A stretch of DNA of 64,000 nucleotides from Persephonella sp. KM09-Lau-8 (GCF_000703085.1 NZ_JNLL01000001.1:1612001-1676000), one strand, 5' to 3'; counted from the first letter of the stretch, positions 9,588-18,628 are shown. The notes: generated by a model from the sequence alone, not told the origin. Program-made: numbers and translations.

Positions 9588-10373
9588 ATGTATAGAAAAA
9601 GAACAAAAAAAGATTACATTGTCCACAACGTAGCTTTAGCATTTGATATCCTTTTTTTTATTGCCAAAAACTCCGAAGTATCCCTTGAAGAAATAGAAAA
9701 AAATATAGATGCCTCTCTGTATCAAATAGAAAAAATCCTTGAGGTTCTTATAAACAGAGGATATGTAAACTATAATCCAAAGAGAAAAACATACTCCCTT
9801 GGAATAAAAAATTTTGAGGTCGGTTATTCTTATCTGTCCCATGTAGACCTTAGAAACATAGCACGTCCGTATCTTCAGTATTTAGGTGAAAAATTTCAGG
9901 AAAATGTTTATCTGGCTGTTAGAAGCGGTTTTGAGATAGTTTATATTGATGCATATGAGGTTAACAGGCCTGTTGTTGTTAAATCAAGGGTTGGAAGACT
10001 GCTTCCCCTATATGCTTCAGCTTCAGGGAAAGTTCATCTGGCAGATATGGATGAGGATGAGCTGGAGGAGTTTTTCAGAGAGGAAAAACTTGTTCCATAT
10101 ACATCAAAAACAATAACAGACAAAGATGAACTCTTAAAACATATACAAATGGTTAAAGAAAATGGATATGCAATAGATGATGAGGAATGGGAAGAAGAGG
10201 TTAGATGTCTTTCTGTTCCGGTCAGAGACCATACAGGTAGAGTAGTGGCTGCTATGACTTTATCTGCTCCATCGTGGAGAATTCCTTATGAGGAATTAAC
10301 AGGCAAAGTCAAAGATGAATTTATCAAAAAATCTGAAGAATTATCAGAGAGATTAGGTTATACGCAAGAATGA
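9588..10373 (+). CDS. IclR-family transcriptional regulator
   Basis: This 261-residue protein has an N-terminal winged helix (about 10-75), followed by the IclR effector-binding domain (about 80-255) with the typical segments RPYLQYLGEKFQENVYLAV, LPLYASASGKVHLA and DDEEWEEEVRCLSVPVRD. It probably senses a small metabolite and controls nearby genes. It overlaps dapE by 4 bases (ATGA), so regulator and desuccinylase are translated together. The ligand is unknown. The 5' end lies just downstream of tRNA-Asp, and the transcript may be shared with the tRNAs. Confidence 0.9.
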   Translation: MYRKRTKKDYIVHNVALAFDILFFIAKNSEVSLEEIEKNIDASLYQIEKILEVLINRGYVNYNPKRKTYSLGIKNFEVGYSYLSHVDLRNIARPYLQYLGEKFQENVYLAVRSGFEIVYIDAYEVNRPVVVKSRVGRLLPLYASASGKVHLADMDEDELEEFFREEKLVPYTSKTITDKDELLKHIQMVKENGYAIDDEEWEEEVRCLSVPVRDHTGRVVAAMTLSAPSWRIPYEELTGKVKDEFIKKSEELSERLGYTQE

Positions 10374-11437
10374 AAGAAAAACTGATTAAATATCTGAAAG
10401 ACCTTGTTGAAATCCCATCTGTTATAGGAAATGAAAAAGAGATAGCCGATTACACACAAAATTTTGTAGAAAGATATTTTCCCTCCTCAAATATAATCAG
10501 ATATAACAACTCTTTAATGGTTTTTGATGAAATAGACCCATCTAAGAAAACCCTTGCACTTGTTGGTCATCTGGATACTGTTCCTGGGGAAAATGATTTT
10601 ACAGGTCAAGTTATAGATGGCCGTCTTTATGGACTTGGTGCTTCCGATATGAAAGGTGGCCTTGCTGTAATGATGGGATTGATGGATTATTTTTCAAATA
10701 AAGAAAAAAGATTTAATCTAATATATGTTTTTTATGAGAAAGAAGAAGGTCCTTATGTTGATAATGGTTTAGAGCCGCTTTTATCAGAGTTTGATATTAT
10801 TCAAAAAGCTGACCTTGCGATAGCTCTTGAGCCTACAGATAACAAAGTTCAGGTTGGCTGTCTTGGAACGCTTCACGCTTCTATTATTTTCAAAGGAAAG
10901 AGAGCCCATTCAGCCCGTCCATGGCAGGGAGAAAATGCAATTCATAAAGCAGCAGATTTCCTGAAAAGGCTTGCAGACTACGGGATACATGAGTATGAGT
11001 TTGATGGAATGAAATTTTTAGAAGTTATGAATGCCACAATGGTTGAGTTTTCAGGAGGAAGAAATATAATTCCGGATAAATTTGTTATTAATGTTAACTA
11101 TCGCTTTGCTCCGGGGAAAACCATCGAACAGGCTAAAGAGGATGTTTTAAAACTGGTAAATGGTGAAGCAGAGGTTGAATTCACAGACCTTTGTCCTTCT
11201 GGAAATGTTTGTCTGTATAATCCTGTTTTATCAGAACTTATAGAAAAATACTCTCTTCCTGTTGAGGCCAAGCAGGCATGGACAGATGTTGCAAGACTGT
11301 CTCTTTATGGTATAGATGCTGTCAATTTTGGTCCTGGAGAAGCAGCTCAGGCACATCAAAAAAATGAAAATATCCCACTTGAGAACCTCTACAAAAACTT
11401 TGAGATACTGTCTGATTTTATTAAGGTAGAAAAATAA
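10370..11437 (+). CDS. dapE: Succinyl-diaminopimelate desuccinylase (M20 family)
   Basis: DapE hydrolyses N-succinyl-LL-diaminopimelate in lysine and peptidoglycan precursor synthesis. The 355-residue protein shows the M20 di-metal site: H67 and D69 in VGHLDTVP, D93 in GASDMKGG, and the Glu pair E125/E126 in YEKEEGP. The dimerisation domain follows, then the C-terminal FGPGEAAQAHQKNE block with the last metal-binding His. The closest pattern is the DapE form also found in actinobacteria; a related amidohydrolase substrate cannot be fully excluded. Its stop codon overlaps the start of a 57-residue ORF. Confidence 0.82.
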   Translation: MKEKLIKYLKDLVEIPSVIGNEKEIADYTQNFVERYFPSSNIIRYNNSLMVFDEIDPSKKTLALVGHLDTVPGENDFTGQVIDGRLYGLGASDMKGGLAVMMGLMDYFSNKEKRFNLIYVFYEKEEGPYVDNGLEPLLSEFDIIQKADLAIALEPTDNKVQVGCLGTLHASIIFKGKRAHSARPWQGENAIHKAADFLKRLADYGIHEYEFDGMKFLEVMNATMVEFSGGRNIIPDKFVINVNYRFAPGKTIEQAKEDVLKLVNGEAEVEFTDLCPSGNVCLYNPVLSELIEKYSLPVEAKQAWTDVARLSLYGIDAVNFGPGEAAQAHQKNENIPLENLYKNFEILSDFIKVEK

Positions 11438-11610
11438 TGGGAAAAATACACAAAATACATGGCATCATTTTGAAATTTATTTATAAGCAGCAAAAAAAAG
11501 TTCCTAACCTGAAAACCCAAAAAGTAATTGAAGAAGCAAGAAAAGGACAAAATCTGATTGAAATAAATGATTTTCAAGAATTTAAAGAAATCATAAAACA
11601 AAACTCTTAA
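11437..11610 (+). CDS. 57-residue basic protein of unknown function
   Basis: This short reading frame starts at the ATG formed by the dapE stop (TAATG overlap) and ends at 11610, three bases before the convergent trpE. The product is rich in Lys, Ile and Gln (begins MGKIHKIHGIILKF) and looks soluble and helical. I recognise no family. The stop/start overlap and the use of the whole space between dapE and trpE argue that it is translated. Confidence 0.5.
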   Translation: MGKIHKIHGIILKFIYKQQKKVPNLKTQKVIEEARKGQNLIEINDFQEFKEIIKQNS

Positions 11611-11613
11611 TAA

Positions 11614-13101
11614 TCAGACATTCTCTGCTATTTCAATTGCTTTTATAAGGGCTTTTGCTTTATTTACGGTTTCCTGATATTCATTTTCAGGGATTGAGTC
11701 TGCTACAATCCCTGCTCCTGCCTGCACATATATATCATCTTTTCTAACAATAGCTGTTCTTATTGCAATAGCTGTATCCAGATTACCATCAAAAGATATA
11801 TATCCTACTGCACCGGCATAGGGGCCTCTCTTTTCTGGTTCAAGCTCTTCTATAATCTGCATAGCTCTTACCTTTGGGGCACCGCTTACAGTTCCAACAG
11901 GAAATACTGATTTAAGCACATCAAGGGGATGAAGTCCCTCTTTTAACTCGCCAGAAACATCAGAAACTATATGCATTACGTGGGAGTAATTTTCAATATA
12001 CATAAATCTATCAACCTTTACGCTACCTGCCTTTGCAACTTTTCCAACATCATTTCTTGCTAAATCAACAAGCATAAGGTGTTCTGCCCTTTCTTTTTCA
12101 TCAGAAATAAGCTCTTCTGCAAGTTTTTTATCTTCTTCTGGTGTTTTTCCTCTTGGTCTTGTTCCAGCTATAGGTTTTGTCTGTATTTTTCCATCTTTTA
12201 CAGAAACCAGAATTTCGGGGGAAGAACCTATCAGCTTAATATCCCTGAAATCCAGATAAAAAAGATATGGAGAAGGATTTATTGCCCTCACTGCCCTGTA
12301 AACATTAATAGGGTCTGTTTTGAGTTTTTTATGAAATCTCTGGGAAATAACAACCTGAATAATATCCCCTTCTCTGATGTAATATTTACATTTTTCAACA
12401 GCTTTTAGAAAATCCTCTTTTTTGAAATTTGATTTCCATTTGCTAATATCAACATCTTTTATATTTATTATAGGTAGTCTATTTAGCTTTACTTCACGGT
12501 TTAGCCTGTTTTCAATCTCATTAATTCTATTTAATGTTTCATTGTATTTTTCTTCTATGTCGTCCTCAGGCTCTAATATAGCACTGACTATGATTTTTAT
12601 TGTTTTTTTCACATTATCAAATGCAATTACCTCATCGCTAAGAAAAAAGAAAATATCAGGGAGTTTTAAAGTATCCGGTTTGGTATCCGGAACAGGCTCA
12701 TAAAAAGAAATCACATCATATCCAACATAACCAACAAAACCACCCCAAAATGGTGGAAGGTCTTCAAACTTTGCAGGTTTGTATTTTTGGAGATGATTTT
12801 TTAGTTCGTCTATTGGGTCTGTTGTATTTTTACATTCTATCTGGCCATTGTTATAAAATTCTGCGAATGTTTTTTTGGTTTTTATGTAAACAGGTAAAGA
12901 AGAGCCTATAAAAGAGTATCTTCCTATATTTTCTCCCTGTTCAACGCTTTCAAATAAGAAGCTAAATCTCCCAGGAGAAAAAATTTTTAAAAATACTGAC
13001 AGGGGAGTATCTAAATCAAGTAGTATTTCTTTATAAACAGGGATTACATTGTATTCTGTTGCAAGCTTTTTAAATTCTTCAAGGGAAAGATTTACAGACA
13101 T
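11614..13101 (-). CDS. trpE: Anthranilate synthase component I
   Basis: TrpE converts chorismate to anthranilate using ammonia delivered by TrpG, the first step of tryptophan synthesis. The 495-residue protein has the N-terminal Trp-feedback domain, with [20 protein letters not shown] near residues 47-66 (this segment includes the ESxxxG Trp-binding motif). The chorismate-binding domain follows, with [46 protein letters not shown] and [15 protein letters not shown]. No trpG or other trp gene is adjacent, so the pathway genes are dispersed. The feedback motif suggests Trp inhibition; no leader peptide or attenuator was found. Confidence 0.96.
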   Translation of the reverse strand: MSVNLSLEEFKKLATEYNVIPVYKEILLDLDTPLSVFLKIFSPGRFSFLFESVEQGENIGRYSFIGSSLPVYIKTKKTFAEFYNNGQIECKNTTDPIDELKNHLQKYKPAKFEDLPPFWGGFVGYVGYDVISFYEPVPDTKPDTLKLPDIFFFLSDEVIAFDNVKKTIKIIVSAILEPEDDIEEKYNETLNRINEIENRLNREVKLNRLPIINIKDVDISKWKSNFKKEDFLKAVEKCKYYIREGDIIQVVISQRFHKKLKTDPINVYRAVRAINPSPYLFYLDFRDIKLIGSSPEILVSVKDGKIQTKPIAGTRPRGKTPEEDKKLAEELISDEKERAEHLMLVDLARNDVGKVAKAGSVKVDRFMYIENYSHVMHIVSDVSGELKEGLHPLDVLKSVFPVGTVSGAPKVRAMQIIEELEPEKRGPYAGAVGYISFDGNLDTAIAIRTAIVRKDDIYVQAGAGIVADSIPENEYQETVNKAKALIKAIEIAENV

Positions 13102-13131
13102 TTCAACCTCAATGGTTTTTAAACTATTTTA

Positions 13132-13401
13132 TCAGGATGGGATTATGGCAACAAGGTCGTATTCTTCAACTGAGATAATAACAATTTTTTCTTTTGAAGT
13201 GTCCCTCATCTCAAGGACATTTATTTTTTTGCCTTTTATACCTTCCTCAACAGTTTCATTAAGTTCTTCTAAGATAAAAGCCCAATCAACATATAAATCC
13301 TCCTTTAGCTTTGAAAGCACATTAGACGCCAGAGGGATTGCAGATAAAGATTTTAACTCAAAAGTAATAAGATTATCATCTAAGTAATGGATTATTATCA
13401 T
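13132..13401 (-). CDS. Hypothetical 89-residue protein upstream of trpE
   Basis: This protein is unrecognised. It has alternating beta and alpha segments (begins MIIIHYLDDNLITFELK, ends EEYDLVAIIPS), no signal peptide and no cysteines. It lies 30 bases upstream of trpE on the same strand and is probably co-transcribed. Nothing links it to tryptophan synthesis except position. Confidence 0.6.
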   Translation of the reverse strand: MIIIHYLDDNLITFELKSLSAIPLASNVLSKLKEDLYVDWAFILEELNETVEEGIKGKKINVLEMRDTSKEKIVIISVEEYDLVAIIPS

Positions 13402-13478
13402 AATATTAAATTTTATCTTTTTTTAGATTAGTTTGTTATGTATAATTTTGATAAATAAAAATCAAAAACAAAATAGTT

Positions 13479-14681
13479 ATGTATGAGAAAAAAACCCAAA
13501 TAATAAAAACAGAAAGTATTGATCCAAACAAAATTATCTATTACCAGGAAGACGAAATAGATCTCTATGAGCTTTTCTTAATTTTAAAGAAAAGATGAAA
13601 GATAATTATCATTTCTGTAGTAACTATACTCTTCATAGGCTTAGCATATACATTTTTATCAACCCCGTTATATAAGATAGAGGCAAATGTCAAAAACATA
13701 TATATCAATGGTGTGCCGGCAAACGATGTATCAAAAATTATAGCTCTCATAAAAGCAAAATATTACAAGGAAGGAACAGATAGAAAAAAATTCTTCGAAG
13801 AAAATGGTTTTTATTTAAATGATGTAAGTATTCAAACGGTAAAAAGAGATAAAACAGATGTTTTTAAAATTACAGTCTATAGTATTTCAAATCAGAAAGG
13901 AAAAGAAGCTGTAAATAGAATACTTGAATATTTACAATCAGAGTATAAATCTGTTTTACAAAAATTTATCCTGAATACAAACAACAAGATTGAGCAACTA
14001 CATGAAGAAAAAAAGATTATTAAGAATTACAAAATAAAAGAGTTAGAAAGACAAAAAGAATTTTTATTAAAAGAAGAAATACCGCTCCTGAAAAGAAAAA
14101 GGGCATTTTTACAGGAAAAAGTAAAAAATCTTAATCTGCTGATAAAAAGCTATTCATCTTCAATAAATAATTATGAAAAGGCTATTAAAAATCTATCTCA
14201 AGCTATGAAAAATCCTAATCTCTCTGACTCTTCTTTACTGATAGTCTCCAATCAAATAGCCCAATATGAAAACCTGATTACCTCTCTGCAAAATAAAATA
14301 AAAAATTATCAGCTTGAGATTAAAAACATAGAACAGGAACAAATTCCTGCAATAGAAAAGAAGATAAAGCAAATAAATGAAATACAAATAAAATCTATTG
14401 ATGAAAAATTAGAAAATCTTCGCTTAAGACTAAAGAATATAGATAGACAGATTAAGATGTTGGAACTTTCTTTAAAACCTCCATTGACAGAAAATTTTAA
14501 AGTATTGAGTGAAAATATTTCGGATAAGCCAGCTAAACCCAAGAAAATGCTAATTATAGCTGTTTCTATAGTTTCTGGTTTATTTCTCGGGATATTCCTT
14601 GCTTTCTTCTACGAATGGCTTCAAAATGCAAAGAATAGAAGAAAGCTCCCTTCAGGGAGCTTTGAGGAGGCCAATTATTGA
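13479..14681 (+). pseudogene. Wzz-like polysaccharide chain-length determinant, interrupted by in-frame TGA
   Basis: A reading frame of 400 codons from the ATG at 13479 is interrupted only once, by TGA at 13596-13598. Before it: a cytosolic N-terminal segment ending DEIDLYELFLILKKR. After it: KIIIISVVTILFIGLAY (transmembrane helix 1), a long coiled coil (about residues 170-340), then a Pro-rich KPAKPKK motif and the second transmembrane helix. This is the Wzz/PCP layout. In relatives the segment before helix 1 commonly reads (K/R)W, so TGA most simply replaces TGG (Trp). No credible restart (ATG/GTG/TTG with ribosome site) precedes helix 1. Intact Wzz proteins set O-antigen or exopolysaccharide length at the inner membrane. 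Confidence 0.8.
14642..14663 (-). terminator. Terminator of hsp20
   Basis: The stem AAAGCTCCC/GGGAGCTTT (9 bp, 4-base loop) is followed on the minus strand by CTTCTATTCTTT. It lies 12 bases beyond the hsp20 stop and inside the last codons of the Wzz-like gene. On the plus strand no T run follows. Confidence 0.7.
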
Positions 14682-15130
14682 ACTTCGATTTTAACTTCTT
14701 TTTCTTCAATAGCTTTAGGTATTTCTATTTTGAGAACACCGTTTTCAAATGAAGCTTTAGCCTCTTCTGCTTTTACTTCCACTGGTAATGGGATAACTCT
14801 TTCAAATACTCCGTAGAATCTTTCTGTTCTGTAGTAGGTTTTATCTTTTTCTTCCTCTTCTCTTTTTACTTCACCTTTGATTACCACGGCGTTGTCTTTG
14901 ATTTTAACCTCAACATCTTCTTTTTTAGCTCCTGGAATTTCAGCCTCAATAATTAGTTTATTGTCTTTTTCATACACATCTACTCTTGGGTTCCATGTTG
15001 TTACTTCAACAAGTTCACCACTTTTTGGAGTTGGAACAAGTTCATTAAACACTTTATTTAATTCCTGTTCTATTCTTGCCAGTTCTCTGAATGGGTTCCA
15101 TCCAAATGCTGGTAGGTTTCTTCTATCCAT
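14675..15130 (-). CDS. hsp20: Small heat-shock protein (Hsp20/alpha-crystallin)
   Basis: This ATP-independent holdase chaperone keeps unfolding proteins soluble. The alpha-crystallin domain runs from about residue 45 (WNPRVDVYEKDNKLIIEAEI) to about 140. It includes ENGVLKIEIPK, the conserved A-x-x-x-n-GVL motif of the family, and a C-terminal V-K-I-E-V extension. The start is set at the ATG at 15130, giving 151 residues, because GGAGGTGAGG lies just upstream; the in-frame ATG at 15145 is part of that ribosome site. It has a near-perfect promoter and its own terminator. No CIRCE or ROSE-type element was seen. Confidence 0.95.
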   Translation of the reverse strand: MDRRNLPAFGWNPFRELARIEQELNKVFNELVPTPKSGELVEVTTWNPRVDVYEKDNKLIIEAEIPGAKKEDVEVKIKDNAVVIKGEVKREEEEKDKTYYRTERFYGVFERVIPLPVEVKAEEAKASFENGVLKIEIPKAIEEKEVKIEVQ

Positions 15131-15173
15131 TGTCCTCACCTCCATAAATTTTATAATTTTATTTACATAAAAT

Positions 15174-15201
15174 ATTATATATCTACACTCAAATTTGTCA
15201 A
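15174..15201 (-). promoter_or_regulatory. Consensus promoter for hsp20
   Basis: Minus strand: perfect TTGACA, 16 bases, perfect TATAAT. This is the best promoter in the window and of housekeeping type, so no special heat-shock sigma factor is implied. Its -35 overlaps the -35 of the divergent promoter for the Sel1 gene. Confidence 0.8.
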
Positions 15202-15222
15202 GTCCTGTGAATTTTTTAAAAT
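15195..15222 (+). promoter_or_regulatory. Possible promoter for the Sel1-repeat gene
   Basis: TTGTCA, 16 bases, TAAAAT, about 40 bases before the ATG at 15262. The -35 hexamer shares six bases with the hsp20 -35 on the other strand, so the two promoters probably compete. Confidence 0.45.
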
Positions 15223-15261
15223 ATATACCAGCAGTATTAAACTTACAGTTAAAAAATAGGA

Positions 15262-15723
15262 ATGCAAAAAATCTGGAATATAAAGATAGGTTTGCTTATA
15301 GGATTACTTTTTATAATGTTTAATTTCTCCTTTGGAGAAAATATTAAAGATTTAGAGAAATCCTGTGAGAAAGGAAATGCCAGAGTTTGCTTTCATTTAG
15401 GCTCAATTTATGATAATAAGGATTTCAAAAAAGCCCTTTATTTTTATGAAAAATCCTGTGATTTAGACTATCCTCTTGCATGTTATGACTTGGGGATAAT
15501 CTATTTTTATGGACATAATGTGGGAAAAAATATAAAAAAGGCGCTATGGTTTTTCAAAAAAGCATGCGATTTGGATTATAGTTTTGCCTGTAACAATCTT
15601 GGGGTTATATATAATCAGGGAATAGGTATAAAGAGAGACTATAAAAAAGCAAAACAGCTTTTTGAAAAGGCATGTAGTTTAGGAGATGAGCTGGCCTGTA
15701 GAAACCTTATGTTTATGTATTAA
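15262..15723 (+). CDS. Secreted Sel1-like repeat protein (Hcp type)
   Basis: The 153-residue protein has a signal peptide (1-26, ending FSFGE). Three or so 36-residue Sel1 repeats follow, each carrying a Cys pair (SCEKGNARVCFHLG, SCDLDYPLACYDLG, ACDLDYSFACNNLG, ACSLGDELACRNL). In Helicobacter cysteine-rich proteins these cysteines form a disulfide within each repeat. The protein is predicted to be periplasmic and a protein-binding scaffold. The partner is unknown. Confidence 0.85.
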   Translation: MQKIWNIKIGLLIGLLFIMFNFSFGENIKDLEKSCEKGNARVCFHLGSIYDNKDFKKALYFYEKSCDLDYPLACYDLGIIYFYGHNVGKNIKKALWFFKKACDLDYSFACNNLGVIYNQGIGIKRDYKKAKQLFEKACSLGDELACRNLMFMY

Positions 15724-15727
15724 AGAA

Positions 15728-16306
15728 TTAATATAAACGGGAAATTATTCTTTTTTCTTTTGGAACAAAGCTGTATTTAGGAATATAGAGTTTATCCTCT
15801 TCCCTTTCCACAATATCGTAGGTGCCGTGGTAATAAGAGTAAGCTGCAAATGCTGATGCTATCGCTCCAAGCTCCCTTTGAATTTGTTTTCTTTCTTTTG
15901 AAAACATCTCAGGCTGAACTATTATTCCAGCTTTTGGAAGGTTATAAATCCTCTGTTCCAGACCTTCTGGAGTTGTTATTGGAAGCAGGTCTTTTTTGAC
16001 TAACTGACTGAAGAACAGGTCTGTGTCTGTTTTGATTACAACTTTTTCCTTTTCTGTTTCTTCACCTGCTTCATGGAACTCAAATGTATCAGTTAAGGTT
16101 CGGATTACTTCAAGGGCATTTTTTTGTTGATTTGTTTTATACCAGGAAGGAAGATTAACAGCAACGATGTTTATATTTTTATGGTCTAAAAACCATAAAA
16201 GTCCTTCACGCCAAAAAGAACTTAAATAAAGAATATTCCTGTTTTCATCCATCTGGGCTACGGTATAGGTTTTATCAGGATTTGTTTCTATTCCTATGAA
16301 AAGCAT
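15728..16306 (-). CDS. Hypothetical protein, possibly RNase H-fold (DUF429-like)
   Basis: The 192-residue protein begins MLFIGIETNPDKTYTVAQM, a strand-turn-strand that resembles the first hairpin of RNase H-fold proteins of the DUF429 type, and carries the block INIVAVNLPSWY (about 45-56). The C-terminal ELGAIASAFAAYSYYHGTYDIV is a conserved-looking helix also seen in that family. A catalytic role is not clear. It converges with the Sel1 gene and may be the tail of no operon; no promoter was identified. Confidence 0.6.
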   Translation of the reverse strand: MLFIGIETNPDKTYTVAQMDENRNILYLSSFWREGLLWFLDHKNINIVAVNLPSWYKTNQQKNALEVIRTLTDTFEFHEAGEETEKEKVVIKTDTDLFFSQLVKKDLLPITTPEGLEQRIYNLPKAGIIVQPEMFSKERKQIQRELGAIASAFAAYSYYHGTYDIVEREEDKLYIPKYSFVPKEKRIISRLY

Positions 16307-16358
16307 TTTTCCCTCAGATTTTTTTGTTTTAGATTATCTGATAAATTTTGAGTTTTGT

Positions 16359-16697
16359 TTATGACTTATCATATACATATTTAATAACATGGACTTTTTC
16401 AAGGGTTATAAGGCCTTTTTGGATATGTTTTTCTATCTCAGGGATTAATTTTTTAATCTTTTCTTCTCTGTCTACTGCTTCTATTACTACAGGTAAATCC
16501 CCTGAAAGAGTTAGTAACCCTGCTGCATGTATCCTGCTTGAAGCTCCATAACCAAGAATTCCCCTTAAAACAGTGGCACCGGCTATATCATTTTCTCTCA
16601 TAATTTCAACAAGTCTTTTATATGCCAGTTTTCCATCAATTCTGTCATTTTCTCCGATGAATATTCGCAGTAAATAAGCTTCTCCCTCAATTTTCAT
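16359..16697 (-). CDS. DUF190 protein, partner of the fluoride channel
   Basis: This 112-residue protein is of the DUF190 (UPF0166) family, with a ferredoxin-like, PII-like fold. Recognisable segments are LLRIFIGENDRIDGKLAY, GATVLRGILGYGASS and LPVVIEAVDREEKI. DUF190 genes are usually next to crcB, as here (10 bases downstream). It probably assists or regulates fluoride export; the mechanism is not established. Confidence 0.9.
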   Translation of the reverse strand: MKIEGEAYLLRIFIGENDRIDGKLAYKRLVEIMRENDIAGATVLRGILGYGASSRIHAAGLLTLSGDLPVVIEAVDREEKIKKLIPEIEKHIQKGLITLEKVHVIKYVYDKS

Positions 16698-16707
16698 AAT
16701 AAACTCC

Positions 16708-17082
16708 TCAGGACAAACTTTTTGCCAGAATTAGACCGCCTATGCCGGCAGCGAGAGATAATCCATTATTTAACAGTATATTCATTATACTTTTAAGATA
16801 TTCTCCATCCTGCATTAAGGCTATAGTTTCATAAGAAAAAGTTGAAAATGTTGTAAATGCTCCCAAAAATCCCACTGCAAAAAACATCCTCCATAATGGA
16901 TCTATACTCAGCTTTTCAAGGGTTATCACTGTAAAAAATACAAGAACAAAAGAACCTATTACATTTACAACCAGAGTTCCTGCAGGGAATTCAAGTCCTG
17001 AATATTTATTTACAAAGGATGAGACAAGAAATCTAAAAAGGGCTCCAAGAGCCCCTCCGATCATGATAGCCAGATATTGCAT
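16708..17082 (-). CDS. crcB: Fluoride ion channel CrcB/Fluc
   Basis: CrcB forms a dual-topology dimeric channel that lets fluoride leave the cell. The 124-residue protein has four transmembrane helices. It carries the family motifs GGALGALFRF, PAGTLVVNVIGSF (with the conserved Asn) and GFLGAFTTFSTFSYE (the Phe-box and Na+-site region). It abuts fbp (which ends at 17083) and is followed by DUF190. No fluoride riboswitch was recognised upstream of the operon. Confidence 0.95.
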   Translation of the reverse strand: MQYLAIMIGGALGALFRFLVSSFVNKYSGLEFPAGTLVVNVIGSFVLVFFTVITLEKLSIDPLWRMFFAVGFLGAFTTFSTFSYETIALMQDGEYLKSIMNILLNNGLSLAAGIGGLILAKSLS

Positions 17083-18048
17083 TTATTTGATAAACTCCAG
17101 TAATTGATTGATTTCTTTTTTACTTCCAAGGAAAACAGGTGTTCTCTGATGAATATCTGTAGGTTTTACCTGAAGGATATCAATCTCGCCGTTAGTGGCT
17201 TTTCCTCCGGCCTGCTCAATTATAAATGCCATTGGAGAAGCTTCATAAAGAAGTCTTAGTTTTCCGTTTGTATTTTTCTTGTCTGCAGGATATCCGAATA
17301 TTCCACCTTTTATCAGTGTTCTGTGGACATCGGCAACCATTGAGCCTATATATCTGGTTGTGTATCCTTCTTCCTTCAGAGTTTCTATGTAATCAATGAG
17401 TTTAGGCTGTGTCCATTTTTTAGCATTTGCCTCATTTATAGAATAGATTTTTCCCTTTTCTGGAATTTTCATATCTGGATGGGAGAGTAAAAACATACCA
17501 ACAGAAGGGTCTAATGTAAATCCGTTAACCCCATTTCCTGTAGTCAGGACAAACATTGTGGAAGAACCATAAATAATATATCCTGCCGCAACCTGTTTAT
17601 AACCTTCTTGTAGAAAATCATCAATTGTTCCTGTTATTTTCTTGTGGATGGAAAAGATTGTTCCGATACTAACGTTAACATCTATGTTTGAAGAACCATC
17701 TAATGGGTCAAAGGAAATAACATACTTTCCATCCACTCCTTTTGAAGGGAAAATAGGCTCATCTAATTCCTCTGAAGCAAGGGCATAAAATTGCCCACAA
17801 TCAGATAAGTGATTAATCAGTATTTCATTGGAAAGCTCATCAAGTTTCTGAACTTCTTCACCCTGCACATTAACTTTTCCAGCCTTGCCGAGAACATCAG
17901 CCAGTCCTGCCATTCTTACATGGGAAGCTATTATCTTGGCAGCTGCTTCAATTGCCATGAGAGCCATAGATAATGAACCAGATGCTTTAGGAAACTTTCT
18001 TTCTTCCTCTAAAATAAATCTGTTTAAATCAATTCCTATCTGTGCCAT
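17083..18048 (-). CDS. fbp: Fructose-1,6-bisphosphatase, class I
   Basis: This enzyme hydrolyses fructose 1,6-bisphosphate to fructose 6-phosphate, the committed step of gluconeogenesis. The 321-residue protein shows the class I metal and phosphate site FDPLDGSSNIDVN, the upstream EELDEP, and the substrate-binding segment RYIGSMVADVHRTL followed by KLRLLYEASPMAFIIEQAGGKA. It begins one base after the preceding gene's stop region and is co-transcribed with crcB. With fba (19985-21367) it provides sugar phosphates from fixed carbon. Confidence 0.97.
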   Translation of the reverse strand: MAQIGIDLNRFILEEERKFPKASGSLSMALMAIEAAAKIIASHVRMAGLADVLGKAGKVNVQGEEVQKLDELSNEILINHLSDCGQFYALASEELDEPIFPSKGVDGKYVISFDPLDGSSNIDVNVSIGTIFSIHKKITGTIDDFLQEGYKQVAAGYIIYGSSTMFVLTTGNGVNGFTLDPSVGMFLLSHPDMKIPEKGKIYSINEANAKKWTQPKLIDYIETLKEEGYTTRYIGSMVADVHRTLIKGGIFGYPADKKNTNGKLRLLYEASPMAFIIEQAGGKATNGEIDILQVKPTDIHQRTPVFLGSKKEINQLLEFIK

Positions 18049-18049
18049 T

Positions 18050-18562
18050 TTACCCCTCTGCCTCTTTTCTGTATTGTTTAAATTTTATTACAGCCTGCTT
18101 ATTTTTTAAATTGGAATATATATGATGAAAGTCCAACACCGGTAAATAGGATTTTATAAGCATTTTTATAAGCTCACATACAGTTTCATCTCCGGCAATA
18201 CATTCATTCATCATATCAACAAGTAAGTCTTCCAGTGATACTACATTAATAATTTGACCATCAACCTCAATCTGATTAAATGAGCCTGTTGGAATAAGCT
18301 CAAACTTTTTGCTAATTTCTACAACAATATCTCCCCTCGTCCAGAAGTCTCCCATTTGTTGATAACCCAGTTCCTTTAATACTTTTGTAATTAACTGCAG
18401 GTCTGGATATAAAAATGAGATTATATTGGCAGGATACATTCCTTGTGTATAGACTGTCAGAGCAAATTTTCCAACTATTACTGGCTGAATTTTTGCTCCG
18501 GATTTTTTTATCTCTGAATAAATCTCTTTTATTGCGTTTATCTGCTGGTCTAATGTAGACAT
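18050..18562 (-). CDS. Hypothetical nucleotidyltransferase-like protein (DUF6036 type)
   Basis: The 170-residue protein has the pattern of DUF6036-like nucleotidyltransferase folds: VIVGKFALTVYTQG (helix 1), then a strand, then VLKELGY, IVVEI and NVVSLEDLLVDMM. The metal-binding D-x-D that active nucleotidyltransferases carry after the first helix is not seen (PANIISFLYPDL stands there), so catalysis is doubtful. It leads the fbp-crcB-DUF190 operon and ends one base before fbp. Confidence 0.6.
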   Translation of the reverse strand: MSTLDQQINAIKEIYSEIKKSGAKIQPVIVGKFALTVYTQGMYPANIISFLYPDLQLITKVLKELGYQQMGDFWTRGDIVVEISKKFELIPTGSFNQIEVDGQIINVVSLEDLLVDMMNECIAGDETVCELIKMLIKSYLPVLDFHHIYSNLKNKQAVIKFKQYRKEAEG

Positions 18563-18628
18563 TAATCCTTCCTTTAGATTGTTTAGAATAAAACTATTTT
18601 ACAATTAAAATCTGGGAAATTTAATTTT

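Noticed and set aside
13596-13598. TGA in the Wzz-like gene as a selenocysteine codon
   Set aside because: No selenoprotein family has Sec at this place, the residue stands at the membrane edge where Trp is usual, and no SECIS-like stem with a G-U loop follows directly. Mutation or base error is simpler.
18563-18628. Fluoride riboswitch ahead of the operon with crcB
   Set aside because: The conserved GG-GATGG core and pseudoknot pattern were not found upstream of the first gene, nor between the genes.
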